Numbered from the stretch's first letter, positions 17,200 to 25,386 are shown. The stretch: 64,000 nucleotides of DNA from Sphingopyxis bauzanensis (GCF_002205675.1 NZ_NISK01000002.1:953076-1017075), one strand, 5' to 3'. Notes: generated from the letters alone by a model not told the origin. Numbers and translations: made by a program.

Positions 17200-18407
17200 G
17201 CGAGCGCCACCACGGGCATTTCGCAGATCTTGGCGCGAAGGCGAGCATGGAGGCGCGCGATACGCTCGTCGCCGCGGGGCATGGTGTCGACCGCGGCGAC
17301 AGCAGCGAGCATGTCGAGAGCGCTGTCGACGACCTCGCGCGGATGCCCGAGATGTACGGCGAGATCGGCCGCGGTCGTCGCGTTGGGGGCAATCCGTTTC
17401 AGCGCCGCGATGATCGAGGCGGCCTCGGGCGTCGATGGGTCGAGGAGAAAGGCATCGAGGACCCGCATGCCCTTCATCGTGAGAGCGGAATCGCGGCGGG
17501 GCGTCGATACTTCGCGCAGCGCCGCGATGTCGAGCAGCCGGCTGGCCTCGTCGAGGTCGACGTCGGCCGCGGCGGTGAGGGTCGGCGTGACGCCAAGATG
17601 TTCGGTGATGGTTTCGCCGATATGGGCGAGCACCGGCAGGGGGGAGAGGGCCGGCCCCATGGCGTAGAATTCGCCGGGCGCGAGCTTGCGGAGACGATCG
17701 GCGTCTTTCGCAGAGAAGCCGAGCAGGTCGGAGGCTCGGGCAATGTCGCGGTCGAACACATTGAGCCCGACAAGGAAGTTCTGGAGTTCGGAGACCACCG
17801 AGGAGTTCAGCTTCGCCAGGCGCTGTGTCGCGATCACCGGGGCAATGCCGCGCTTGCGGCCTCGCGCGCAGAGATCGGTCAGCGTGGCGACGCCGATCCG
17901 GCGCGTTTCCGCGTCGCGCGCGGAACCGGCATGATGGGGGGCGAGCAGGTGACCTTCGTCGATGCAAACGAGGACGGTGTTTGCCCAATGCTCGGACGGC
18001 GCGCCGATCAGTCCGGCGAACAGCGCCGCGGCCTTGAGGATACGCTGGTCGGGGTCGAGATCGGTGAGGTCGATGTGGAGCGATAGCCGGTGCTGGCGCG
18101 CCCGGGCAGCGGCCGCCGTCAGTCCGTCGGCGGTGCGTTCGCAGGCCTTGAGCGAAGTCGCGCCGATATGCGCGGCGAGATTGCCGAACTCGCCCTCGGG
18201 ATCGACCAGGATGATGGTGGTGAAGTCGAATGCTTCCTCGATGATCTTGCGCAAGGTGCGGCTCTTGCCGGCGCCGCTGCTTCCCTGAATGAGGAGGCGT
18301 CCCGCCATCAGCCGTTCGAGCTGGAGGCTGAGCTCGCCTCGCGAATGGGAACCGATGGGGACCGACCATTTGTCGGCCGCGGTGTCGAAGGAAAGGACAG
18401 TTGCCAT
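17196..18407 (-). CDS. HerA/FtsK-superfamily (DUF87) ATPase
   Basis: 403 residues. Walker A is GSSGAGKS (42-49), preceded by GRLLIQ; Walker B is VLVCIDEGH with Asp150 and Glu151. QGSSGAGKSRTLRKIIEE and LVDPEGEFG resemble HerA-type DNA-pumping ATPases, and a downstream ARGRKRGIAPVIATQRLAKL is the HerA sensor region. The C-terminal 120 residues are helical and may be a winged helix. AGGAG precedes the ATG. Coupled to the seven-repeat HTH protein; probably a DNA translocase or DNA-processing motor of the element. Confidence 0.82.
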   Translation of the reverse strand: MATVLSFDTAADKWSVPIGSHSRGELSLQLERLMAGRLLIQGSSGAGKSRTLRKIIEEAFDFTTIILVDPEGEFGNLAAHIGATSLKACERTADGLTAAAARARQHRLSLHIDLTDLDPDQRILKAAALFAGLIGAPSEHWANTVLVCIDEGHLLAPHHAGSARDAETRRIGVATLTDLCARGRKRGIAPVIATQRLAKLNSSVVSELQNFLVGLNVFDRDIARASDLLGFSAKDADRLRKLAPGEFYAMGPALSPLPVLAHIGETITEHLGVTPTLTAAADVDLDEASRLLDIAALREVSTPRRDSALTMKGMRVLDAFLLDPSTPEAASIIAALKRIAPNATTAADLAVHLGHPREVVDSALDMLAAVAAVDTMPRGDERIARLHARLRAKICEMPVVALA

Positions 18408-18472
18408 GCTGGGATCTCCTGGGCCCGGCCTTATCGGCCGCATCCCCCCTCGAACCCCCTTCCCTTTCCCGG
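18408..18472 (-). promoter_or_regulatory. Shared leader: purine tract, hairpin, RBS (HerA-like gene)
   Basis: Read leftward: GGGAAAGGGAAGGGGG and a second G run (18444-18472), then CGGCC/GGCCG around a short loop (18427-18440), then AGGAG before the ATG. Confidence 0.5.
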
Positions 18473-18500
18473 CTCGTCGCGGGCCACGGATCCCCCGGCG

Positions 18501-18935
18501 TCAGGCAAGCGGAACATCGAAGCCCGGGGCGCATTCGGGTTCATCGGGATAGACGCCAGCGGGGTCGCAGAGGAGGAGCTGCAAGACGTCATATTCCTCG
18601 TGCCGGAGAAAGCGGCCTGCTTGGATGGTGAAGCGTTGCTTCGCTGCGGCGGTCGCCCGGCGGACGCGGGCGGGAAAAGCGGCGCCGAACTCGAGGTCCC
18701 CCTCGAGGGGCTGTCGTTCTGCCCGCATCCTTGCTCCGAGCACATTCAGGATCGTGCCTGTGACGGCCCGATCGAAATTTCCGACGAGGAGGAGTTCGGG
18801 CAGACCCTGAAGGGCGTTGCCGATCGTGTAGATGAAGGCGGGATCGTCGCCGTCGGCGAAGATGGCCATCAGATGTTGGCCGGTCCGCATGATATTGCGG
18901 TCGATCGCGGCGTAGAAATCCAGCGCGTTGTCCAT
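18501..18935 (-). CDS. DUF4262 family protein
   Basis: 144 residues matching DUF4262: MAIFADGDDPAFIYTIGNAL, the family's hallmark of a strand followed by F-Y-T-I-G, then LPELLLVGNFDRA. The C-terminal half has RFTIQAGRFLRHEEYDVLQL. DUF4262 proteins are cytosolic, found widely on plasmids and in islands, and have no assigned activity. A clear CGGAGACC site precedes the ATG. Member of the leftward block. Confidence 0.8.
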   Translation of the reverse strand: MDNALDFYAAIDRNIMRTGQHLMAIFADGDDPAFIYTIGNALQGLPELLLVGNFDRAVTGTILNVLGARMRAERQPLEGDLEFGAAFPARVRRATAAAKQRFTIQAGRFLRHEEYDVLQLLLCDPAGVYPDEPECAPGFDVPLA

Positions 18936-19020
18936 TGGGGGTCTCCGGAGGTCGAACGGGATCCGTTCGCGGTCGCAATCATCGCGGCCTTACTCCCGGC
19001 CCTTCCTCCTCTCCTCCTTG
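18936..19020 (-). promoter_or_regulatory. Shared leader: purine tract, hairpin, RBS (DUF4262 gene)
   Basis: Read leftward: AAGGAGGAGAGGAGGAAGGG (about 19000-19019), a perfect CGAACGG/CCGTTCG stem at 18952-18968, then CGGAGACC. The purine tract also encodes the Lys/Glu/Arg tail of the 77-residue gene upstream. Confidence 0.5.
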
Positions 19021-19223
19021 CCCTCGGCGGGCACCATCGCAGCACCCGGGAGCGCCTCGTGAGGGGCCTGGCCGAGCCGAGCGCGGATCGCATCGTGCGA
19101 GGCGGACCAGCCCGCGGCTTGGAGGAGATTGGCGGCCTCGGCGCGGGCGGCCCATGTTTCCGCCAGGGTCTCGGCGAGCGAGAGTCGGCGCAGCGCGAAG
19201 AGGAGCTGGTGCGATTCTACCAT
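18990..19223 (-). CDS. Small hypothetical protein
   Basis: 77 residues, helical (MVESHQLLFALRRLSLAETL), ending in the charged GKEERRKGRE that the shared purine tract encodes. No motif recognised. Its frame and spacing fit the backbone block; the biased tail may simply reflect the regulatory tract. Confidence 0.5.
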   Translation of the reverse strand: MVESHQLLFALRRLSLAETLAETWAARAEAANLLQAAGWSASHDAIRARLGQAPHEALPGAAMVPAEGKEERRKGRE

Positions 19224-19289
19224 GGGCTGGTTCCTTGGCGCGAGGGATGGGCGTGCGACCGCCCGGGGGCGAACGGCCTCTCGGCCGTT

Positions 19290-19634
19290 TCACAGGAGTG
19301 CGACGGTGACGAATATATCGGGCGGGCACGCGATCTCGGTCACGATGTAGCCGAGGCGATTGACGTAATGCATGCCATCGGTGATCTCGAGATGGCCGTC
19401 GCAGTCGGTGAGGGTCCAGACAGTCCCTTCGCTCCGGCGCCGCAGGAAGTCGAGCTCGCCCGCAAAGTTCGCGAAAAGACAACCGCCTTGGCCGAAGTCG
19501 AAGCTCGCATCGGGTTCGAACGGATTGGGGATTGGCCGGAAGCGCTCGATGAACTCGTCCTCGGTGAGATGGATATTCCACACGACATTGACCGGCGGCG
19601 CTGGCGACGGCGGGGGAGGGCGGGTCTTGGTCAT
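19290..19634 (-). CDS. Hypothetical protein
   Basis: 114 residues with a Pro-rich start (MTKTRPPPPSPAPPV), then a predicted beta-rich body (VVWNIHLTEDEFIERF, then DFGQGGCLFANFAGE). No recognised domain or signal. Its ATG lies directly next to the stop of the 435-residue gene (one-base gap), so the two are co-translated from one transcript. Confidence 0.6.
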   Translation of the reverse strand: MTKTRPPPPSPAPPVNVVWNIHLTEDEFIERFRPIPNPFEPDASFDFGQGGCLFANFAGELDFLRRRSEGTVWTLTDCDGHLEITDGMHYVNRLGYIVTEIACPPDIFVTVALL

Positions 19635-20942
19635 TCAACGCTCCTTGGGGTGCAAGAGCCGGGTGGCGGCGCCAAAGGCGCGGAGGCGGGCAGCCATGGC
19701 GGCGCGAAGTTGCGCGCGGTTGGAAATGAACCATTCCCATTCGAGGGGTTCGCCCGTGGCTGTCGCGTATCCGCTTGCCGGCGCGGAAGCGGCCACCTCG
19801 ACAATGATCCTGTGGCCGCGGCCGGGTATTTTGCCAGTATAGCGCGCCGTGAATTCGCCGAGGCGGCCGGTCAGTCCCTTGATCGCCTTGCCCCAGCGGA
19901 TATGGCCGGCGCCGACACTCTGTCCGGCGGCGATGCCGCGTCCGATCCAGGTGCGGAACTGTGCTTTCTGCAACAGGACGCTGTTCCGGGTCCGGGCCAT
20001 CGTCCGGCAGAGCGGGATTGCCGACGCGTGCGCGTCGAGTAGCGCGAGATATGGTCCCTGGGCGGCGGCGAGGATATCATCGAACTCGCGGCCTTCCAGG
20101 AGCCCGCGCAAGGTCGCGGTCTGCCCCGTGTCGGCAGCCAGCTTGGCGAACGCTCCAGCGCTGAGCGGCGTTAAACTGGCCATTGCGTCGGGCAGGGGGA
20201 TGAAGCCGTCGCCCGAGATGACGATGACGAGAGCGTCCTCGTTACCGGCGGCTGCGACGAGGGCCGGGAGCAGCACCGCCGACGAGATAGGTGTTTTGGC
20301 GAGATCACCAGCAATGCCGATCTCGGGGGCGCCGAGGATGAGAAGGCGGCGGACCCATCGCACCGGCAGCGCAGCATCGGTCGGTTGCCCCCAGTCGCTG
20401 GGGCGCGGCCTTGCCGGTGCCGGGATGCGCCGCTGCTCCGGCTCGCAGGTCGCAGACAATGCGCGCCGGGCGGTGTCGAAAGGATCGTCGCGATTGCCGC
20501 CGCCGACGCGAAATCCCTGGTCGTAAGCGGCGTCCGCCGCAGACTGGTTTCCCGGCCTGTGCACCTCTGGGTCCCATCCGGCGTGGGCCGCATACCAGCC
20601 GGAGGCATAACGGACCGCAAGGTCCCAGTCATAACCGTGAAGGTCGCGCGCCCGCAGGATCGCCGCTTCGCGGGGTCCGGCCTTGCCCTCGCCGATCTGC
20701 GCGGCGGTGAAGGCGAAATTGCGCATGTGGCGCTCGGCCTCGGTGACGGCTCGCATCGCGTCAATCACGGGACGCAGAGCGGCGGCGCGGTCGCGCATCC
20801 TTGCCAGGCGCGCATCTGCAGGGGACGAGGCCGGGAGATCGGGGTGACGGCGCCAGACATCGGCAAGGGATCGGGCAAGCGCGGGCGGACGGCCGTGCGC
20901 GATCCATGCGGCGGCATCGGCGGGATCGAATGCTGCGGTCAT
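19635..20942 (-). CDS. Hypothetical protein, 435 aa
   Basis: The N-terminal 170 residues are helical and Ala/Arg-rich (MTAAFDPADAAAWIAHGR). A central part (VRWVRRLLILGAPEIG, then DALVIVISGDGFIPLPDAMA) has alternating strands and helices that could form a Rossmann-like core. Residues 330-435 are basic and Trp-containing (HIRWGKAIKGLTGRLGEF, then GEPLEWEWFISNRA). I do not recognise the family. It lies ten bases after the 214-residue gene's stop, without its own clear ribosome binding site. Confidence 0.6.
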   Translation of the reverse strand: MTAAFDPADAAAWIAHGRPPALARSLADVWRRHPDLPASSPADARLARMRDRAAALRPVIDAMRAVTEAERHMRNFAFTAAQIGEGKAGPREAAILRARDLHGYDWDLAVRYASGWYAAHAGWDPEVHRPGNQSAADAAYDQGFRVGGGNRDDPFDTARRALSATCEPEQRRIPAPARPRPSDWGQPTDAALPVRWVRRLLILGAPEIGIAGDLAKTPISSAVLLPALVAAAGNEDALVIVISGDGFIPLPDAMASLTPLSAGAFAKLAADTGQTATLRGLLEGREFDDILAAAQGPYLALLDAHASAIPLCRTMARTRNSVLLQKAQFRTWIGRGIAAGQSVGAGHIRWGKAIKGLTGRLGEFTARYTGKIPGRGHRIIVEVAASAPASGYATATGEPLEWEWFISNRAQLRAAMAARLRAFGAATRLLHPKER

Positions 20943-20952
20943 GGCAGGAGAT

Positions 20953-21597
20953 TTAGGCGACGAGACGGGGTTCGGCGGGGACGGTGGATGGCAGGCGCAG
21001 CTCGCGGCGGATGCGTTCGGCGAAGCGGTCTGGAGCGAGCAGCTCGCTCATCGATCCCCAATGGTTGCGCTCTCCGATATGGTCGCCTCGGCCCTGGACC
21101 CGGCGGAAGCAGATCTCGCGGCCCGGACCGAAAGGCCCAAGCGAGAGCTGGACCCACAGCATCTCGGCATGAAGCGTCACCTCTCCCGAGACGGCGGGGC
21201 CGGCCTTGTTGGATCGGACGTCGAAACTGCCGGAACCGAGCGCCAGCGCTTTGGCGAGCATCTGCAGCGCGGCGCGTCCCTCGGTGTGAAACAGACGCTT
21301 TGCCGGTTCATCATAGGCGACGCCGCGAAGCGCCAGCGTCCTGAGCGCGGGCTTTGACCGGAGATCACCGATCCGTTCCATGCAAGCCTGTCGCAGAAGC
21401 GCGTCGTCGCCGCGGTCCGTGCACACCGTGGCCAGGTGCCGGCACAGAAGTATGATGGCAGGGTCGCTTTCAGTGGCGATGCCGGCGTTGCGGCTGTCGG
21501 TGATCGCCGCCTCGATCGCGTGAAGCGAGGCGGCGATATCCATAAGCGCACTGGGGTCGAGGGCCTGCTGGAAGCGAAAGGCGAGATCATAGCTCAT
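20953..21597 (-). CDS. Hypothetical protein
   Basis: 214 residues, mostly helical in the first half (MSYDLAFRFQQALDPSALMD) and beta-rich later (GEVTLHAEMLWVQLSLGPFG). No motif recognised. GGAGACC before the ATG, with a copy of the shared purine/hairpin leader upstream, supports a genuine gene in the backbone operon. Confidence 0.6.
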   Translation of the reverse strand: MSYDLAFRFQQALDPSALMDIAASLHAIEAAITDSRNAGIATESDPAIILLCRHLATVCTDRGDDALLRQACMERIGDLRSKPALRTLALRGVAYDEPAKRLFHTEGRAALQMLAKALALGSGSFDVRSNKAGPAVSGEVTLHAEMLWVQLSLGPFGPGREICFRRVQGRGDHIGERNHWGSMSELLAPDRFAERIRRELRLPSTVPAEPRLVA

Positions 21598-21657
21598 GAG
21601 GGGGTCTCCGGCTCTCGAGCGGACATCCGCTCGCGCCTTCCCTCCCCCTCTCCTTGC
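21598..21657 (-). promoter_or_regulatory. Shared leader: purine tract, hairpin, RBS
   Basis: The clearest copy. Read leftward: AAGGAGAGGGGGAGGGAAGG (21636-21655), then a CGAGCGGA/TCCGCTCG stem (21616-21633), then CCGGAGACCCCC and ATG. The tract starts only a few bases past the stop of the upstream gene. Confidence 0.55.
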
Positions 21658-21660
21658 CGC

Positions 21661-22176
21661 TCAACCGGAATCGCGAGAAGGACCACGATTGTCATAGATG
21701 GGCGTAATGTTCGGCTCCCATTCGTGGAGGGGCCAAATTCGGCCATTATAGCTGACGTGCGCGATCGCGATCCCGCCAAGCTTGACCGTGCCTCTGGGAA
21801 AGTCTCGCGCGCCGAGACCGCATTCTTCGCGGCGTACGGAGTATGTGGTGGAAGCCGCCTCCCATCCTTCCACGACGAGGTCGGGAAAGCCCTCCTGGAC
21901 AAGCTCGAAGCGCGCGCGGGGACGGCGACCTCTGCGTTCGCCAAGGCAGCGGGCGAGATGCCCGGAATAGACGGCGACGGCGGACCAGTAGGCGGCAATC
22001 ATGGCCTTGCGGCTTGCCCAGCTTCGGGCGGCGCGATCGCGCGCGTCGCTCTGGAGGTCGAGCAACAGCGCGACGAGAAGCACGCGCTGTTCCGGCAGGA
22101 GGGATTGCAACGCGCGGAACGACGGCAAGGCGAGCACCGGATTCCGAACCTCGGCCCGGGCCGAACGGGCGTTCAT
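21661..22176 (-). CDS. Hypothetical protein
   Basis: 171 residues: a basic helical N-terminal half with a Leu-rich stretch (LLPEQRVLLVALLLDLQSDA) and a Trp/Tyr-containing C-terminal half (VSYNGRIWPLHEWEPNIT). ATGA overlap with the preceding 140-residue gene shows translational coupling. Function unknown. Confidence 0.6.
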   Translation of the reverse strand: MNARSARAEVRNPVLALPSFRALQSLLPEQRVLLVALLLDLQSDARDRAARSWASRKAMIAAYWSAVAVYSGHLARCLGERRGRRPRARFELVQEGFPDLVVEGWEAASTTYSVRREECGLGARDFPRGTVKLGGIAIAHVSYNGRIWPLHEWEPNITPIYDNRGPSRDSG

Positions 22177-22595
22177 GACTGTTCTCCCGTGACGAGAGCG
22201 GCGGGTGGCGCATCGATCGCGACGCGGTCGGTCTGGAGATACTCGTCGGGGTGGAGCTCGAAGTAGATGCGCGCGATGTCCTCGTCATCAAGCGTGTCCG
22301 GATCGCGATCATGGGCGATCTCGCTCCAATATTCACGGCAGAATTCGGCAATCTCGCGCATCAGGGTCTCGCGGCTGACGGCGGCATAGAGGTTAACGCC
22401 CTCGCGGTGATCGATATGCGCGACATGGATGTCGATCGCCCAAGGAAGCGGGTGGAGCCGGAGGCTATCCTCGGCCGCAGCAAGCGCCTCGATCAGCGCT
22501 TCGCGGTCATCGGCGGAAAGGTCATCCGGTGTCTCGAGCGCCGCGCGTGCGCGGGACATGAGACACGCGAAGTCGCGTCTCTTGGTGCATGTCAT
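22173..22595 (-). CDS. Hypothetical acidic protein
   Basis: 140 residues, acidic (DDLSADDREALIEALAAAED, then HDRDPDTLDDEDIARIYFEL). Helical throughout, with no membrane segment or catalytic motif recognised. Coupled by ATGA to the downstream 171-residue gene; preceded by a purine tract of the shared leader type. Confidence 0.6.
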   Translation of the reverse strand: MTCTKRRDFACLMSRARAALETPDDLSADDREALIEALAAAEDSLRLHPLPWAIDIHVAHIDHREGVNLYAAVSRETLMREIAEFCREYWSEIAHDRDPDTLDDEDIARIYFELHPDEYLQTDRVAIDAPPAALVTGEQS

Positions 22596-22698
22596 GACAG
22601 ATATCCTTAGTCGTGGGATGGGGAGCGAACGGCAGCAGTGGAACCGGATCGTCCCATTGCTTCGAACCGCTCGTGCTTCTCCTCCCCCTTCCCTCGCT
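22596..22698 (-). promoter_or_regulatory. Shared leader: purine tract
   Basis: Read leftward: GAGGGAAGGGGGAGGAGAAG (about 22675-22696) immediately after the TGT-like gene, then an imperfect GAGCG-containing inverted repeat and AAGGA before the ATG. A weaker copy of the leader. Confidence 0.45.
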
Positions 22699-23732
22699 CA
22701 GCCGCCCTGGTGTTCGCGGTAGATGTCGGCCGCCCATTGTTCGATCCACGGTGTCGTCAGTTCATCATGTTCGAGTTCGCCGTCTTCAATGAGGGTCCGA
22801 ATCTGCATGCGCGCCTGCACGATCGCGGCTTCCCACGGGTCCCACGGCGGCGCGTCGGGAGCCGCGCGGGGTTCGACAGGGAGGCGGCGCGGCGCTTCCC
22901 GGAGACGGTCCTGCTGGACCCCGAGCCAGTGCTGCATATGGTCGGCCACGAAAGGGTCGGTCTTCGAACGCCCTTGGCGGTGCGCGGAGATCCGGGCGCT
23001 GACTCCGTAAGCCTGGCTATCGATCGACGCGATGCGGTGCGCGAAGCCGGTCAGATAGGGGAGCGCCTCGCCCTTCACGCCGAATAGGTGGAGGCGCTTG
23101 CCCCGAGGCAGAATCTGATCGAGGTGGTCGACGACGGCGACAAGGCCTTCCGGACCATGGATCGGCCGGCGGCACATGCTCCCGACCCCGATCAGAGGCG
23201 TGCGCTCGATCGTGAGACTGAGGGCGTCGGCACAGCGCTCATAGTCTTGCGGTCGTCTCCCCTGAAGGACGGGCAGGAAGTTCGCCTCGATCCCCCGATC
23301 ACACGCGCGGGAGCGGCATTCGATCGCCGCCCGGACCGTTCGCGACATCCGGTCGAGCACTTCGTCGCGGTCGGCTGCGATCTCCTGTTCGACGCAATAG
23401 TCGAGGCTCGCCCACGAGGTGAAGGGATAGGCTGCAGCCAGATCGAGATAGTCGTCGACCGTCCAGGGATAGCCGCCATATGCGACCATCGCGCTAAACC
23501 CGGCGCTGTCGAGGCTGAGTCCATGGAGCCCCCGAACGTTACGCAATTGACCGGTCGACCAGCCGGCCCATTCGCGGACCCCGCTTCGGCGCGACCAGCG
23601 CGAGAAGGCGTTCGCCGAGACGAGGACCGGCTGGCGAAGAGCCCGGGCACGCGCGAGGAGTGGCCCTTCGCGCAGGTGCGGCAGGCCGAGCATGATCTCG
23701 ATTCCGGCGGAATGGATGGCGGGTGTGTTCAT
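22698..23732 (-). CDS. tRNA-guanine-transglycosylase-like protein, DpdA-like
   Basis: 344 residues with a TIM-barrel pattern like queuine tRNA transglycosylases: LSLDSAGFS (Asp75, equivalent to the DSGGFQ aspartate), SLDYCVEQE, NFLPVLQG, GVGSMCRR (182-189), LHLFGVKG (214-221) and SIDSQAYG (Asp238, candidate nucleophile). The zinc-binding C-terminus of true TGT enzymes is not evident, and the surroundings hold no queuosine genes. This fits the DpdA branch, which puts 7-deazaguanines into DNA. An alternative is a tRNA- or nucleotide-directed relative. It lies in a mobile backbone next to anti-restriction genes, so DNA modification is a reasonable inference. Start uncertain: no good ribosome binding site. 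Confidence 0.68.
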   Translation of the reverse strand: MNTPAIHSAGIEIMLGLPHLREGPLLARARALRQPVLVSANAFSRWSRRSGVREWAGWSTGQLRNVRGLHGLSLDSAGFSAMVAYGGYPWTVDDYLDLAAAYPFTSWASLDYCVEQEIAADRDEVLDRMSRTVRAAIECRSRACDRGIEANFLPVLQGRRPQDYERCADALSLTIERTPLIGVGSMCRRPIHGPEGLVAVVDHLDQILPRGKRLHLFGVKGEALPYLTGFAHRIASIDSQAYGVSARISAHRQGRSKTDPFVADHMQHWLGVQQDRLREAPRRLPVEPRAAPDAPPWDPWEAAIVQARMQIRTLIEDGELEHDELTTPWIEQWAADIYREHQGG

Positions 23733-23760
23733 GATATGGCGCTCGCACAGGAGATTTATG

Positions 23761-24240
23761 ATGACCGACTCGTCGACCCTTTGGCTGGATCCGTTCGACT
23801 GCGATGTGGCGTTGCGGGATGCGGCTTTGGACGAGTCCAATCGTCCGACGCAGCGCATGATCGCAAACGCGTCGCTCGGGATGCATCTGGAGGATGCCTA
23901 TTATTCGGTGCGCGAACTGCGCGAGGCCGTTACCTGGGTGCATGAAGGTGTTGCCGGCGGGAAGCGCAAGCTCGCGTCGCTGCTCGCTAACCCGGACGGC
24001 GACGATTTCCAGCGCTGCATCTATTTCTGCCTCGCGGGTCGCGGCGTCGTGGATATGATCGACGACTTGCTCTGGCTCGAACGTCTGCTCGAGGCGCGCG
24101 GCCGCGTCGCGGGTGACGTTCGCCGCCGGCAGGTCGGCCTCGGCGCGCTGGTCTCGCCCTATGTCGCGGATGCGCCCGACGGACCGATCGTCGCGGCGGC
24201 AGAAGATTTTCCTCAGGGTCCGTCTTGGTGGACGGAATAG
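23761..24240 (+). CDS. Hypothetical protein, divergent from the TGT-like gene
   Basis: 159 residues (MTDSSTLWLDPFDCDVALRD). Acidic with a central helical part (EDAYYSVRELREAVTWVHEG, then GVVDMIDDLLWLERLLEARG). AGGAG seven bases before the ATG at 23761 decides the start (23758 is also an ATG). Only 28 bases separate it from the divergent TGT-like start, so the promoters must overlap. No recognised domain. Confidence 0.6.
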   Translation: MTDSSTLWLDPFDCDVALRDAALDESNRPTQRMIANASLGMHLEDAYYSVRELREAVTWVHEGVAGGKRKLASLLANPDGDDFQRCIYFCLAGRGVVDMIDDLLWLERLLEARGRVAGDVRRRQVGLGALVSPYVADAPDGPIVAAAEDFPQGPSWWTE

Positions 24241-24557
24241 CTTGCTAACAGGTCCCCGGTGGCCGCGTTCTGCCCCAGTCTACTGCCCCTCTCCCCCTCT
24301 CCTTCGCACGGGCGGTTTCTATGCCGCGCCTGAATGAAGCGGTACTTTGTACAAGAAATGGGCGACCGCGATTGTTACAGGTTTTTGTCAGTAACGTTCG
24401 GTGGTAACTCTAAATCTCGTCAGAGTCGCCACCGCAACGAGTGGAGTATAAGAAACGCGATTGCGATTCAGGTAGGCTTGCCGCCATGGAATCGGTGAAG
24501 GGGATGGGTCGTTGGTAGTCGTTGTTGGGTTGATTTCTATTGGCGGCATGCTGGGCG
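24241..24557. other. Intergenic region at backbone/cargo boundary
   Basis: About 315 bases, clearly more AT-rich from 24345 to 24480 than the flanks. It begins with the polypyrimidine tract 24284-24304, identical in style to the shared leaders but with no leftward gene following. It probably contains the promoter of the LuxR-type gene. No gene seen. Confidence 0.45.
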
Positions 24558-25046
24558 ATGAAGTCTAGTCGCGGGCACTCTTCGGGCGCCGAGGAACTGT
24601 TTGAGCGTTTAAGCCCCCGACAACGGGAGTGCCTGCGACGGGTCTATCTCCGAGGTACGTCGAAGGAGATCGCGACAGCGCTCGACCTCGGTCCGGGCAC
24701 CGTCGACACTTATATTACGGAGGCGATCTCGACATTGAAGGCGCGCAATCGCCGGCACGCCGCCGAGTTGTTGCACGCCTATGAGGAGACGTCTGGCGCC
24801 CCCCGGAAATTCGAGTTCGAAAAAGCGGGGGTAGTCGAACCCGGTCCCGACGAGACATCCAGGTCGTCGGAAGCCAAGCCGCTTACGTGGCTGCAGTCGC
24901 TTCCTTTTCGAACCAAGGGAGTCCCGTTCAATGACCTCAGTCCATTCCTCCGCTTCTTCTGGATCGTCCAGCTCGGGATCGCGCTCGCCATCGGCTTCGG
25001 GATGCTCGCGGTCGGCCTCGAAGTCCTTTCTCGGATCCTCCAATGA
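24558..25046 (+). CDS. LuxR-type HTH regulator with C-terminal membrane helix
   Basis: 162 residues from ATG 24558 (an in-frame TTG lies six codons upstream). Residues about 15-75 are a LuxR/GerE helix-turn-helix: LSPRQRECLRRVYLRGTSKE, then IATALDLGPGTVDTYITEAI. The C-terminus (LRFFWIVQLGIALAIGFGML) is a single membrane helix. There is no receiver or autoinducer domain, so it could be a membrane-tethered regulator. It is the first gene of a small rightward group later cut by the IS. Confidence 0.72.
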   Translation: MKSSRGHSSGAEELFERLSPRQRECLRRVYLRGTSKEIATALDLGPGTVDTYITEAISTLKARNRRHAAELLHAYEETSGAPRKFEFEKAGVVEPGPDETSRSSEAKPLTWLQSLPFRTKGVPFNDLSPFLRFFWIVQLGIALAIGFGMLAVGLEVLSRILQ

Positions 25047-25068
25047 CACCGCCGCGCCGGATGCCCAT

Positions 25069-25386
25069 GTGGTGGAATTGACGGACGCACTGTTCGGCTA
25101 TGAACACCTGCTGCAGCGGCTCTTCTCGGAAGGCGGTCGTCTCGCGAGTGCGGTGGTTGCCGCCCAGTCGCATGAAAATCTCTCGCCGGTCGCCGGGCAT
25201 CAGATCCTCTCGGCGATCAGCAATGCGCAGCTCTCGGTGAGCGGTGCCATCGGGCACATGGCCGAAGGTCATCGCCAGCTCGAGTTCATGGCGCAGAAGC
25301 TCGGCATCGATCCGGAAGCCTTTGGCGACGTGATCAAGCGCCCGAACAGCGCGCGCGGGGCGACGCCGATCGGCCTTGCCGCATGA
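25069..25386 (+). CDS. Small hypothetical helical protein
   Basis: 105 residues from GTG 25069 (VVELTDALFGYEHLLQRLF). The frame stays open to an ATG at 24931, but those extra residues are Ser-rich and read as a frame shadow of the overlapping LuxR-type gene, so I reject them. Two helical blocks (AISNAQLSVSGAIGHMAEGH, LEFMAQKLGIDPEAFGDV) follow. Function unknown; same strand as the LuxR-type gene, 22 bases downstream. Confidence 0.5.
   Translation: MVELTDALFGYEHLLQRLFSEGGRLASAVVAAQSHENLSPVAGHQILSAISNAQLSVSGAIGHMAEGHRQLEFMAQKLGIDPEAFGDVIKRPNSARGATPIGLAA

Noticed and set aside
17200..18534. Upstream extension of the seven-repeat HTH frame to 855 codons
   Set aside because: The extension overlaps the HerA-like gene in another frame, is Arg/Pro/His-rich, and the ATGA coupling at 17199 gives a better start.
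18090..20042. A 650-codon open frame on the plus strand
   Set aside because: It lies antisense to the HerA-like, DUF4262 and hypothetical genes, has no ribosome binding site or domain, and is explained by GC-rich codon bias of the genes beneath.
24931..25068. Ser-rich N-terminal extension of the small protein at 25069
   Set aside because: The region overlaps the LuxR-type gene by 116 bases and its composition is a codon-bias shadow, despite a GGGAG before the ATG.
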